Source: Eubacterium sp.
GTDB lineage: Bacteria; Bacillota; Clostridia; Lachnospirales; Lachnospiraceae
Assembly (NCBI GenBank): GCA_024684535.1
Contig: JAIKWQ010000127.1
Coordinates: forward strand, 1 to 33,179
Length of the DNA: 33,179 bases
Direction: 5' to 3'
Shown here: positions 7,188 through 17,012 of the stretch, in pieces
Position numbering within the stretch: the first letter of the stretch is position 1
Layout of the letters: each line of letters starts with the position of its first letter
Made by a program: the position numbers and the translations under genes
Notes under the pieces: model-generated
Told to the model about the DNA's origin: nothing
The model's input: only the letters and a program-made list of their open reading frames with translations
Database searches by the model: none

Positions 7188-9188
7188 ATGAAAGGATACG
7201 AAAAATACCAACCACCTTACTTCATGCCACCGGAGGTGACATACGATTGGGTAACAAAAAAAGAAATCACCAAGCCGCCGGTATGGTGTTCTGTCGATCT
7301 TCGTGATGGAAACCAGGCGCTGATTGAGCCTATGAGCTTACAGGAAAAGCTTGATTATTTTGACTTACTTGTTAAAGTAGGATTTAAGGAAATAGAAGTT
7401 GGATTTCCAGCTGCTTCGGATACAGAGTACGAATTTATGCGTGCTCTTATCGAACAGAACAAAATTCCTGATGATGTTACGGTGCAGGTTTTGACACAGG
7501 CCAGAGAGCATATCATCAGAAAAACATTTGAAGCAGTGAAGGGCGCGCCTTGCGCTGTGGTTCATCTGTACAATTCAACATCTGTTGCACAGAGAGAGCA
7601 GGTGTTCAAAAAGGATAAAGATGAAATTATAAAGATTGCTGTTGACGGTGCAATTCTTTTGAAAGAGCTTGCTGACCAGACGGAAGGAAACTTCAGATTT
7701 GAGTACAGCCCTGAGAGTTTTCCGGGAACGGAAGTTGATTATGCAGTTGAGGTTTGCAACGCCGTGCTTGATGTGTGGAAGCCGACACCTGATTGGAAAG
7801 TGATCATCAACATACCGACGACAGTTGAAAATGCGATGCCTCACGTATTTGCATCACAGCTTGAGTATGTTCATAAACATCTGAAATACAGAGACGGAGT
7901 GGTTCTTTCTCTGCATCCTCACAACGACAGGGGCGAAGGAGTAGCAACCGCTGAGCTTGGCGTGCTTGCAGGAGCTGATCGTATAGAAGGCACCCTTTTT
8001 GGAAACGGTGAGAGAACCGGTAATGTTGACATAGTTACGATAGCTATGAATATGTTCTCGCATGGTTATAATCCGGGACTTGATTTCTCTGATATGCCTG
8101 AAATCAGAAGACAATATGAGACGTTTACGGGTATGACTGTTCCGCCGCGTCAGCCATATGCCGGAGATCTGGTGTTCACCGCATTCTCGGGATCACACCA
8201 GGACGCTATAGCAAAAGGAATGCAGTGGAGAGAGGATGGAAAAACAAATCTTTGGGATGTTCCGTATCTGCCGGTTGATCCGAAGGATGTCGGAAGAACA
8301 TATGACAAAGATGTTATCCGTATAAACTCTCAATCCGGAAAGGGCGGAGTAAACTATACACTCAAACAGAACTTCGGTATCGTTCTGCCTGAGCCTATGC
8401 GTGAAGAGGTCGGATATCTGATGAAGGGAATATCCGATGAGGAGCACAAAGAGCTTTCACCTCAGTGGATATATGAGATTTTTGAAGACAACTATATCAA
8501 TCCTACACCGGTGTTCCAGATAAACGAATGCCACTTCAAGCAGATAAACGGAATTACAGCAAATGTTACCATAACCTGCGGAGACAAAGATTCCATAGTT
8601 GACGCGGTTGGAAACGGACGAATTGACTCGGTAAGTAACGCGATCAAGCAGTTTTTCGACATCAGTTATCAGCTGACAACCTATGAGGAGCACGCGCTCA
8701 CCAAAGGTTCATCTTCGAAAGCGATCGCTTTTGTCAGCGTGACTTGCGATGAACAGGTCTACTGGGGAGCAGGAATCAATGAAGATACGATTACAGCTGC
8801 TATTCACGCATTGACCGTGTGTGTAAACAAACTTCCGGCAGTCAAAAATAATGAAGAACTCAGAGATGAGAGACTTCTTCAGATGATGAACTATATGCAG
8901 GAAAACTACAAAACAGTTACGCTCGAGGAACTTGCGACAAAAATGAACCTGTCTGAGCCGTATATCAGTAAATACATACACGACAAAAGCGGAAAGACAT
9001 TCAAAGAAGTTCTCACATACATAAGGTTGAAAAAAGCGAGAACCTTGCTGAAAAACGGAGCGATGAGTGTTGAAAACATAGCTCTTTCCATAGGTTATCC
9101 GAACGCTGAGCATTTCAGCAGGGTATTTAAGAAAAAATACAACATGACACCTGTGCAGTACAGAAACGATCAGAACAGAAGCGAGTGA
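7188..9188 (+). CDS. leuA: 2-isopropylmalate synthase (LeuA) with a C-terminal AraC-family DNA-binding domain
   Basis: N-terminal HMGL-like catalytic motifs (CSVDLRDGNQAL, LHPHNDRGEGVATAELGVLAGADRIEGTLFGNGERTGN) and LeuA dimer/regulatory region (NECHFKQINGITANVTITCGDKDSIVDAVGNGRIDSVSNAI). C-terminal ~100 aa is a full AraC double HTH (TLEELATKMNLSEPYISKYIHDKSGKTFKEVLTYIRLKKARTLLKNGAMSVENIALSIGYPNAEHFSRVFKKKYNMTPVQYRN). RBS ggagga, ATG 7188. Confidence 0.93.
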   Translation: MKGYEKYQPPYFMPPEVTYDWVTKKEITKPPVWCSVDLRDGNQALIEPMSLQEKLDYFDLLVKVGFKEIEVGFPAASDTEYEFMRALIEQNKIPDDVTVQVLTQAREHIIRKTFEAVKGAPCAVVHLYNSTSVAQREQVFKKDKDEIIKIAVDGAILLKELADQTEGNFRFEYSPESFPGTEVDYAVEVCNAVLDVWKPTPDWKVIINIPTTVENAMPHVFASQLEYVHKHLKYRDGVVLSLHPHNDRGEGVATAELGVLAGADRIEGTLFGNGERTGNVDIVTIAMNMFSHGYNPGLDFSDMPEIRRQYETFTGMTVPPRQPYAGDLVFTAFSGSHQDAIAKGMQWREDGKTNLWDVPYLPVDPKDVGRTYDKDVIRINSQSGKGGVNYTLKQNFGIVLPEPMREEVGYLMKGISDEEHKELSPQWIYEIFEDNYINPTPVFQINECHFKQINGITANVTITCGDKDSIVDAVGNGRIDSVSNAIKQFFDISYQLTTYEEHALTKGSSSKAIAFVSVTCDEQVYWGAGINEDTITAAIHALTVCVNKLPAVKNNEELRDERLLQMMNYMQENYKTVTLEELATKMNLSEPYISKYIHDKSGKTFKEVLTYIRLKKARTLLKNGAMSVENIALSIGYPNAEHFSRVFKKKYNMTPVQYRNDQNRSE

Positions 9189-9207
9189 TCGGAGGCGAAT
9201 ATCGGAT

Positions 9208-9585
9208 ATGTATAAACACAGATTAAAAAAAGCTCTGGCATACTACAAAAAACTTCTGACAGAGGGTAATCCTGATGCGGAAACCGCCAAACGTGAGATG
9301 AAAAGACTTGCCACGCAGATAGCATTTTTCCAGCATGAAAGATTGGTTCATCTGATAGTTACGGTTCTGTTTGGCCTCAGTACGGTGATTACCATACCGT
9401 TTAACCTGATGCTTTTACAGCCGTCGCTTATGTTGTTATCAGGACTGCTTATCGTGCTTCTGGTTCCGTATATCGGACATTATTTCCACTTGGAAAACGG
9501 TGTGCAGACGTTATACAAGTATTATGACTATCTCGAAAGAATAGCTGATGAGGAGCTGACGGATATCTATGAATACGAAATCTGA
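9208..9585 (+). CDS. Hypothetical membrane protein (about 2 TM segments)
   Basis: 125-aa ORF with hydrophobic segments LVHLIVTVLFGLSTVITIPFNLMLL and LMLLSGLLIVLLVPYIGHYF. Confidence 0.65.
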   Translation: MYKHRLKKALAYYKKLLTEGNPDAETAKREMKRLATQIAFFQHERLVHLIVTVLFGLSTVITIPFNLMLLQPSLMLLSGLLIVLLVPYIGHYFHLENGVQTLYKYYDYLERIADEELTDIYEYEI

Positions 9586-10048
9586 AGAAGAAAGGTTTCC
9601 GGATGAGGAGTGCAAAAATGCTTCGGCAAAGGCGCTGAAGCTTTTGCTCCATCAGGACAGAACAAAGGCAGGGCTTGCCGATAAGCTGAAAAATGCCGGA
9701 TTCTCACAAAAAGCGACAGAGTTTGCAATTGAGTATGCTTCGGGCTACGGATACCTGGATGATAAAAGGTACGCGCAAAAGTACGTCGAATACAAGAAGA
9801 CAACGAAGAGCAGGATGGAAATAATCTATAAACTTCGTGAAAAAGGTGTTTCGGAGTATGATATGGAGGAGGCCCTTGAGAGTTACACATCGGAAGATGA
9901 GTATGCAGCGCTCAAAGTCAGGCTTGCCAAAAGACTCAAGTCAGAAGATATCGCAAATATCGGTTTTGAGGAGAGAAGTAAGCACATCAGATATCTGACG
10001 GGGTGCGGTTTTCCTATGGCGTTAGCGAAAAGAGCTTTTAATGAATAA
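9569..10048 (+). CDS. recX: Regulatory protein RecX
   Basis: RecX-like repeats (LLLHQDRTKAGLADKLKNAGFSQKATEFAIEYASGYGYLDDKRYAQKYVEYKKTTKSRMEIIYKLREKGVSEYDMEEALE); overlaps the upstream ORF. Confidence 0.88.
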   Translation: MNTKSEEERFPDEECKNASAKALKLLLHQDRTKAGLADKLKNAGFSQKATEFAIEYASGYGYLDDKRYAQKYVEYKKTTKSRMEIIYKLREKGVSEYDMEEALESYTSEDEYAALKVRLAKRLKSEDIANIGFEERSKHIRYLTGCGFPMALAKRAFNE

Positions 10049-10077
10049 AAACTGTCGGAACATTTTTAAACTCGGTA

Positions 10078-10106
10078 TTGAAACCTTGATAAAGTTTTGG
10101 TATAAT
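10078..10106 (+). promoter_or_regulatory. secA promoter
   Basis: TTGAAA (10078-10083), 17-bp spacer, TATAAT (10101-10106). Confidence 0.75.
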
Positions 10107-10191
10107 GTTATGAAGTGTTGATATTTTTATAAATAATAAGAAGACATTTCGGAATAAGACAACCTGAAAAATACTGCAAAAGGATGAAAAA

Positions 10192-12747
10192 ATGGGAGTT
10201 ATAACAAAAATTTTCGGTACACACAGTCAGAGAGAGTTGAAACGTGTGTATCCTATAGTTGACAAAATAGAAGCACTCGAGCCGCAGATGGAGGCTTTGT
10301 CAGATGACGAGCTTCGCGGAAAGACGGATGAATTCAGGGCGAGATTGGAAAAAGGTGAAACTCTGGATGATCTGCTTCCTGAGGCTTATGCAGTTGTCAG
10401 AGAAGCGTCAAAAAGAACTATCGGCCTCAGACACTTCAGAGTGCAGCTGATAGGTGGTGTTATACTTCATCAGGGACGTATCACGGAGATGCGTACCGGT
10501 GAAGGAAAAACATTGGTATCCACGCTTCCGGCATACTTAAATGCTTTGCCGGGAAACGGCGTTCATATAGTTACAGTCAATGACTACCTGGCAAATCGTG
10601 ATGCCGAGTGGATGGGACAGATTCACAGATTTCTCGGTCTTTCGGTGGGTGTTATCCTCAACAGCATGGATTCGGATGCCCGAAGAGAGGCTTATAACTG
10701 CGATATCACATATGCAACCAACAACGAACTCGGATTTGATTATCTGAGAGATAACATGGTTATCTACAAGGAGCAGCTGGTTCAGAGAGACTTAAACTAT
10801 GCTATCGTCGACGAGGTTGACTCGGTTCTTATCGATGAGGCCAGAACTCCTCTTATCATATCAGGTTCTTCAGGCAAGTCTACCAAGATATATGAGGCTT
10901 GTGATAATTTCGTACGCCAGTTGAAAAGAGGTACCGAAAAAGAACTTTCAAAAATGGATATTATCATGCAGGAGGATTCTCAGGAGACGGGTGATTATGT
11001 TGCCAATGAGAAGGAAAAGACTGCGAACCTCACTCAGCAGGGTGTGGAAAGAGCAGAGAAATTTTTCCATTTGGAGAACCTCGCAGATCCTGAAAACCTG
11101 GAAATCCAGCACTGTATAAATTTGGCGCTTCGCGCGCACAGCCTGATGCACAGAGACAAAGATTATGTTGTTCAGGATGATCAGGTGCTGATAGTTGATG
11201 AGTTTACCGGACGTATCATGCCGGGACGTCGTTACAGTGACGGACTTCATCAGGCTATAGAAGCAAAAGAGAAAGTGAAAGTTAAGCGTGAGTCAAAAAC
11301 GCTTGCAACCATAACTTTCCAGAACTTCTTCAACAAATACAACAAAAAATCCGGAATGACCGGTACTGCGGCAACCGAAGAAAAGGAGTTTCGTGAGATT
11401 TACGGAATGGACGTCGTGGAAGTTCCGACAAACCTCCCTGTTGCGCGTATCGATCATCAGGATGCAGTATACAAAACAAAGAAAGAGAAGCTGAACGCAG
11501 TTGTGGCTGACATCAAAGAAAGCCATGAAAAAGGTCAGCCTGTCCTCGTTGGTACGATAAATATCGATTCATCTGAGGAACTTTCGATGATGCTCAACAA
11601 AGTCGGCATCAAACACAAAGTGCTCAATGCCAAGTTCCATGAGATGGAGGCTGAGATTATCGCTGATGCAGGTCAGAAAGGTGCAGTAACCATAGCTACC
11701 AACATGGCCGGTCGTGGTACTGATATCCAGCTTGGCGAGGGCGTGAAAGAACTCGGAGGATTGAAGATAATCGGTACGGAAAGACACGAGTCAAGACGTA
11801 TCGATAATCAGCTTCGTGGTCGTGCAGGACGTCAGGGAGATCCGGGTGAATCCAAATTCTATATCTCACTCGAAGATGATCTGATGAGACTTTTCGGTGC
11901 GCAGAACCTTATGAATATGTTTAACTCTCTGGGGATTCCGGAGGGCGAGCAGATACAGCACAAGATGCTTACAAACGCTATAGAGCGTGCTCAGAAGAAG
12001 ATCGAGAGCAACAACTACGGAATCCGTAAAAATCTTCTTGATTACGATCAGGTCAATAATGAGCAGCGTGAGATTATCTATGCGGAGCGTTTCAAGGTGC
12101 TTGACGGAGACAACATGCGCGATTCTATACTGGGAATGATAGAAGAGCAGGTTGAAAGATATGTCGGACACGTGGTTAGTGAGGATCTGGGAATCACGAA
12201 AGAAGCAATCGTTGAACTCAATGAGCTTTTGCTTCCAATCATTCCAATCGAGCCGGTTCGTTTCAGCGAATGCGAGAATCTGAGCAAAAATGAGCTGATT
12301 CAGGAAATCAAGGAAAGAGCGTTGACTCTGTATGAGAGCAAAGAAGCTGAATTCCCTGAGGCTGAGCAGATACGTGAGATTGAGCGAGTTATCATCCTGA
12401 GAGTAACTGATTCACATTGGATGAACCATATTGATGATATGGATCAGCTTCGTCAGGGAATCGGACTGCAGAGTCTCGGACAGAGAGATCCTGTGGTTGA
12501 ATACAGAATGCAGGGATTTGATATGTTTGAAGAGATGGTTACATCCATCCGCGAGGAGACAGTCAGAACTCTTATGCATGTTCGTATAGAACAGAAGGTT
12601 GAGAGAGAGCAGGTTGCTGAAGTTACGGGAACCAACAAGGATGATTCGGGAGTTGTTTCACAGAGAAAGTCAGAAAAAATAGGAAGAAATGATCCTTGTC
12701 CTTGTGGCTCAGGAAAGAAATACAAGCATTGTTGCGGACGCGTTTAG
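10192..12747 (+). CDS. secA: Preprotein translocase ATPase SecA
   Basis: [55 protein letters not shown], and C-terminal [18 protein letters not shown] zinc motif. Confidence 0.97.
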   Translation: MGVITKIFGTHSQRELKRVYPIVDKIEALEPQMEALSDDELRGKTDEFRARLEKGETLDDLLPEAYAVVREASKRTIGLRHFRVQLIGGVILHQGRITEMRTGEGKTLVSTLPAYLNALPGNGVHIVTVNDYLANRDAEWMGQIHRFLGLSVGVILNSMDSDARREAYNCDITYATNNELGFDYLRDNMVIYKEQLVQRDLNYAIVDEVDSVLIDEARTPLIISGSSGKSTKIYEACDNFVRQLKRGTEKELSKMDIIMQEDSQETGDYVANEKEKTANLTQQGVERAEKFFHLENLADPENLEIQHCINLALRAHSLMHRDKDYVVQDDQVLIVDEFTGRIMPGRRYSDGLHQAIEAKEKVKVKRESKTLATITFQNFFNKYNKKSGMTGTAATEEKEFREIYGMDVVEVPTNLPVARIDHQDAVYKTKKEKLNAVVADIKESHEKGQPVLVGTINIDSSEELSMMLNKVGIKHKVLNAKFHEMEAEIIADAGQKGAVTIATNMAGRGTDIQLGEGVKELGGLKIIGTERHESRRIDNQLRGRAGRQGDPGESKFYISLEDDLMRLFGAQNLMNMFNSLGIPEGEQIQHKMLTNAIERAQKKIESNNYGIRKNLLDYDQVNNEQREIIYAERFKVLDGDNMRDSILGMIEEQVERYVGHVVSEDLGITKEAIVELNELLLPIIPIEPVRFSECENLSKNELIQEIKERALTLYESKEAEFPEAEQIREIERVIILRVTDSHWMNHIDDMDQLRQGIGLQSLGQRDPVVEYRMQGFDMFEEMVTSIREETVRTLMHVRIEQKVEREQVAEVTGTNKDDSGVVSQRKSEKIGRNDPCPCGSGKKYKHCCGRV

Positions 12748-12787
12748 TTTTGATAAGCAGCAATCTGATACAGGAACAGGTGCAAAA

Positions 12788-13894
12788 ATGGTAGAGTTAG
12801 ACAATATCAGAATAGAGCTTTCCGGATTTGAGAAGCCGCTCGAGCAGATTAGGGATTCGCTTAATCTCGAAGACAAGAGATTGCGTGTCGAGGAGCTCGA
12901 GAGAAATATGGAAGCGCCGAACTTTTGGGATGATGCAGAAGCAGCAAGCGCATCCATGAAGGAAGCGAAGGATCTGAAAAGCATAATCGAAGAAGTAGAT
13001 AAGCTTGATTCTGACTATGAGGATATTTTTACACTCATAGAAATGGGGAATGAAGAAAACGACGAATCTCTGGTGGGTGAAGTCAAAGAAGAATTTGAAG
13101 ATTTTAAATCAAGATTTGAGAATCTCCGAATTTCAACTATGCTTACCGGTGAGTACGATATGGAGAACGCTATCCTCACGCTTCACGCGGGAGCGGGCGG
13201 AACCGAGAGTTGCGACTGGGCAAGTATGCTCTGTCGTATGTATGAGAGATGGGCGGACAAAAAAGGGTACAAAGTGACTGTGCTTGATTCGCTTGATGGA
13301 GATGAGGCCGGACTTAAGTCGGTTACTCTTCAGATAGAAGGAACCAATGTTTACGGTTACTTAAAGAGCGAGCATGGAGTTCATCGCCTGGTTCGTATTT
13401 CTCCGTTTAATGCGCAGGGAAAAAGGCAGACTTCATTTGTGTCTTGCGATGTGATGCCGGATATTGAGAGAGACATTGATATAGAAATTAACGATGACGA
13501 TATCAGGATAGACACTTACAGGTCGAGCGGAGCCGGAGGTCAGCATATCAACAAGACTTCATCGGCTATCCGAATCACCCACTTCCCTACGGGAATTGTG
13601 GTTCAATGTCAGAATGAGCGTTCACAGCATATGAACAAAGACAAGGCTATGCAGATGCTCAAGACGAAGCTTCTTATATTGAAGCAACAGGAAAATCTTG
13701 ACAAAGAATCAGATATTCGCGGAGAGATTATGGAGAACGGATTCGGAAGTCAGATAAGATCATATGTTATGCAACCCTACACGCTTGTTAAAGACCTTCG
13801 TACAGAAGCGGAAACGGGCAATGTTTCGGCTGTGATGGACGGAGACATCGATATGTTTATGAATGCATATCTGAAGTGGGTCAACGAAAAATAA
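12788..13894 (+). CDS. prfB: Peptide chain release factor 2, without a programmed frameshift
   Basis: RSSGAGGQHINKTSSAIRITHFPTGIVVQCQNERSQHMNK with GGQ motif; SPFNAQGKRQTSF; uninterrupted frame from ATG 12788. Confidence 0.93.
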   Translation: MVELDNIRIELSGFEKPLEQIRDSLNLEDKRLRVEELERNMEAPNFWDDAEAASASMKEAKDLKSIIEEVDKLDSDYEDIFTLIEMGNEENDESLVGEVKEEFEDFKSRFENLRISTMLTGEYDMENAILTLHAGAGGTESCDWASMLCRMYERWADKKGYKVTVLDSLDGDEAGLKSVTLQIEGTNVYGYLKSEHGVHRLVRISPFNAQGKRQTSFVSCDVMPDIERDIDIEINDDDIRIDTYRSSGAGGQHINKTSSAIRITHFPTGIVVQCQNERSQHMNKDKAMQMLKTKLLILKQQENLDKESDIRGEIMENGFGSQIRSYVMQPYTLVKDLRTEAETGNVSAVMDGDIDMFMNAYLKWVNEK

Positions 13895-13906
13895 AGAGAG
13901 GTGCGT

Positions 13907-14542
13907 ATGAAGCAGGTAGTAAGCTTTCTTATCAATGGAAAAGAATTTGGCCTTGATATGACCAAAACGAAGACCATCGACAATCCGAAAGAATTGATCA
14001 AAAGAGATGATCTGCCTGACTTTGTGCAGGGAATCATGAACATACATGGTGATATGATTCCGATAGTTGACGTAGCCCAGAGAATGCAACTTCCTGAGTA
14101 CGATGAAGTTGATGAGATAGAAAGAAGGGTTTTGGTTTTTCTCAACAGAGCCGGGAATTACGGTATTCCTGTGGATGCCGTTACGGAGATTTTCAAGGTT
14201 GAGGATGCTGATGTGCAGAGGATTCCCGGATTTTTCTCGGGATCAGAGACGGATTATACCGAATGTATAGTGAAAAAAGGCAACAGCCTTGTGCTTGTTC
14301 TCGATCCGGACAAGTTTTTGCTTCCGAATCAGTGGGAGGAAATGCTTAAGCTTATGGAAACCATAGAGAAAGAGCGTATAGAAGAAGAAAAAAGAAAGCG
14401 CGAGGAACTCAGGCGCAAAAAAGAAGAGGAAAAAAGAAAAAGAGAAGAAGAGATGAGGGCGATGGCAGAAGCTCAGGAGAATGCCGGTCAGGCGGAAAAG
14501 CCTGAAATCGTCGAGGAAGGAGAAATATCAGAAGATGACTAA
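13907..14542 (+). CDS. cheW: CheW-like chemotaxis adaptor with a long charged C-terminal tail
   Basis: CheW fold motifs (VVSFLINGKEFGLDMTKTKTIDNP, IMNIHGDMIPIVDVAQRM, YGIPVDAVTEIFKV); tail EKERIEEEKRKREELRRKKEEEKRKREEEM. Confidence 0.8.
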   Translation: MKQVVSFLINGKEFGLDMTKTKTIDNPKELIKRDDLPDFVQGIMNIHGDMIPIVDVAQRMQLPEYDEVDEIERRVLVFLNRAGNYGIPVDAVTEIFKVEDADVQRIPGFFSGSETDYTECIVKKGNSLVLVLDPDKFLLPNQWEEMLKLMETIEKERIEEEKRKREELRRKKEEEKRKREEEMRAMAEAQENAGQAEKPEIVEEGEISEDD

Positions 14543-15731
14543 AATAGCCATACTCGGATACGGAACGATAGGCTCGGGAGTAGCCAAAGTTATTAAAGAA
14601 AACAAAAACATAGTAAGCGGCAATGCCGGAGATGATATCGAGGTAGTAAAAATCCTTGATCTGCGAGATTTTCCGGGTGATGAAAATGAAAAACTGGTCA
14701 CACACGACTATGAGGAGATTGTTTCGGATCCTGAAATTGATATAGTAGTAGAGACGATGGGAGGCACAAAGCCTGCCTTTGATTTTGTTAAGAGAGCACT
14801 TTTGGCAGGAAAAAGCGTTTGTACTTCAAACAAAGCGCTTGTGGCGGATCATGGAACAGAGCTGATTCAGATTGCGAAAGACAAAAATGTCAAGTTCTAC
14901 TTCGAAGCCAGTGTGGGTGGCGGAATTCCGATACTCAGACCGCTCAGAACCTGTATTGTGGCTGATGAGGTTGAGTCGATCAGAGGAATACTGAACGGAA
15001 CGACAAACTTCATTCTTACAAAAATGGACAGGGACGGAGCTTCATACGAGGATGTACTTAAAGAAGCTCAAAAACTTGGCTATGCTGAGGCGGACCCTAC
15101 AGCGGATGTTGAGGGACACGACACCTGTAGAAAGATAGCAATCCTTACTGCGCTGGCATATGGCGCTCAGGTTGATTTTCAGGATATAGACACAAAAGGA
15201 ATTTCAGATATAACTTCTGAGGATATGGCATATGCAAAAAAACTCGGAAGACAGATCAAGCTTCTCGGATTGAGCAGAAGAGAAAACGGAAAACTCTATG
15301 CGCTTGTATCTCCGTATATGCTTGATGAAAGTGATGCTTTGTATAGTGTTTCAGGCGTTTTCAACGCTATCACAGTGAAGGGAAATATGCTCGGCGACGT
15401 GATGTTCTACGGACAGGGCGCAGGCAAAGAGGCTACGGCCAGCGCTGTGGTTACAGATATCATTGAAACAGTGAAAAAACGAGGACAAAAGCTTGATATC
15501 AACTGGAGCGCAGACAAACTTACGGTAGAGAGTTCAGATAAGCTTTCTGACAGATTTTTTGTCAGGGTAAAAGAGTCTGATGCAGACGTGATTACAGCAT
15601 TTAACGGCGCTGAACGCATCGAGGGTGTAGTATCGGGTGAAGTCGGATTTATCACAAAGAGTTTGACATATGAGGAGTTTACCGCAAAACTGGGCGCAAA
15701 AACTCCGATTTCTGTTATCAGATATGCATAA
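14535..15731 (+). CDS. hom: Homoserine dehydrogenase
   Basis: KIAILGYGTIGSGVAKV, FYFEASVGGGIPILRPLR, ILNGTTNFILTKM, EAQKLGYAEADPTADVEGHDTCRK motifs. Confidence 0.95.
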   Translation: MTKIAILGYGTIGSGVAKVIKENKNIVSGNAGDDIEVVKILDLRDFPGDENEKLVTHDYEEIVSDPEIDIVVETMGGTKPAFDFVKRALLAGKSVCTSNKALVADHGTELIQIAKDKNVKFYFEASVGGGIPILRPLRTCIVADEVESIRGILNGTTNFILTKMDRDGASYEDVLKEAQKLGYAEADPTADVEGHDTCRKIAILTALAYGAQVDFQDIDTKGISDITSEDMAYAKKLGRQIKLLGLSRRENGKLYALVSPYMLDESDALYSVSGVFNAITVKGNMLGDVMFYGQGAGKEATASAVVTDIIETVKKRGQKLDINWSADKLTVESSDKLSDRFFVRVKESDADVITAFNGAERIEGVVSGEVGFITKSLTYEEFTAKLGAKTPISVIRYA

Positions 15732-15757
15732 GGAAACGGTATAAGAGGAGTTAAAAA

Positions 15758-16570
15758 ATGGTTACAACCGGACAAATAGTCGGAATGGCTTTAGCTGCGA
15801 TCATACCTGTGGGTTTGATCATCATGCTTGAGGTCGCGATTCATAAAAATATCAAGAAAAAAGGACTGTTCAGCTGTTTTGTATACGGTATGCTTGGATA
15901 CTGTTGGCAGATAATGATTTACGCGTTCGTAAATGGTTGGCTGGGCAGCGTGATGGCTCAATGCGATTGGTTTAAAGCCGGGTTCGGTCACATAGTTTAT
16001 ATGATGATAAACGCGATTGTATACGCGTTGTTTGTGATGATGGCGGCTGTTTGGTGCATATATCTGGCGAATATGCGTGTGCGCGATTTTGACAGGGGTG
16101 TACCTATCGGTGTCGGATATGGTGCTGCATACGTTTTTTGGAGCTATCTTCTGACCTACGGCGCTGCTTTCGTATATTCGATTCAGATGAAAGCAGGAAG
16201 TTTTTCCGGTTCTGCTGAGCTGAAAGAAAAGCTTCTCGCACTTTCCGTTGAGAATATGTATCTTTTCATCGCTGATATGATCATTTTTCTGCTGATTATG
16301 ACCGGAACTATGGTGCTTGTGAGTCATTTTTTCACAAAAGGACAGAGGATAAAAATGATCCTGGTGCCGATTATTTCACAGTATGTGATTCATTTTCTCG
16401 ATGCATTTTTGCCGTATATGCTCAAAGATAACGATGTTCTTTCGTCGGTTATACTTCATATAGTTACCGGAACTATGGCTGTGTACTCGCTTTGGCTTGT
16501 TTACGGGTATTTAAAAAGCGGCCGTCTTGTGATTCTACCGACAAAATCCAAAGATTCATCGGAAGAATAA
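15758..16570 (+). CDS. Multi-pass membrane protein, possibly distant YhfC-like
   Basis: 270-aa ORF with about 7 hydrophobic segments; RBS agaggag. Confidence 0.6.
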   Translation: MVTTGQIVGMALAAIIPVGLIIMLEVAIHKNIKKKGLFSCFVYGMLGYCWQIMIYAFVNGWLGSVMAQCDWFKAGFGHIVYMMINAIVYALFVMMAAVWCIYLANMRVRDFDRGVPIGVGYGAAYVFWSYLLTYGAAFVYSIQMKAGSFSGSAELKEKLLALSVENMYLFIADMIIFLLIMTGTMVLVSHFFTKGQRIKMILVPIISQYVIHFLDAFLPYMLKDNDVLSSVILHIVTGTMAVYSLWLVYGYLKSGRLVILPTKSKDSSEE

Positions 16571-16612
16571 AAACGACTGCTTTTAATTAATGCGACATAT
16601 AAATGTCAGCGA

Positions 16613-16975
16613 TTATTCACTTGTTATAGATTCTATAACAGATTCAATCTGATCCGGATCAAACGGCTTCTGCATAAATTCAAGCGCGCCACGTTTGATT
16701 GCTTCAACCATCTTTTCTTTCTGTCCGGCGGCTGTAACCATGATAACATTGGCCTCAGGATCCTCGTCGATGATTACATCCAAAGCGCCAAGTCCGTCCA
16801 TCTCAGGCATGGTGATGTCGAGAGTGACAATGTCTGGCTTGAGCTCGCGGTATTTTTCTATGCCCTCAACACCGTTTTTTGCTTCGCCGACTATTTCATG
16901 ACCGAATCCCTGGAGAATATTTGCCAACATGCGGCGTGATGTGCGTGAGTCGTCAACTAACAATATTTTTGCCAT
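16613..16975 (-). CDS. cheY: CheY-like single-domain response regulator
   Basis: MAKILLVDDSRTSRRMLANIL, DIVTLDITMPEMDGLGAL, MVTAAGQ, FMQKPF; ATG at 16975. Confidence 0.9.
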   Translation of the reverse strand: MAKILLVDDSRTSRRMLANILQGFGHEIVGEAKNGVEGIEKYRELKPDIVTLDITMPEMDGLGALDVIIDEDPEANVIMVTAAGQKEKMVEAIKRGALEFMQKPFDPDQIESVIESITSE

Positions 16976-17012
16976 CCTAGTAATCCTCTTTTCTAAGCTG
17001 TTATTTTTTTTG

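Noticed and set aside
8709-9113. 134-aa minus-strand ORF opposite the AraC domain
   Set aside because: Antisense shadow of a convincing plus-strand domain.
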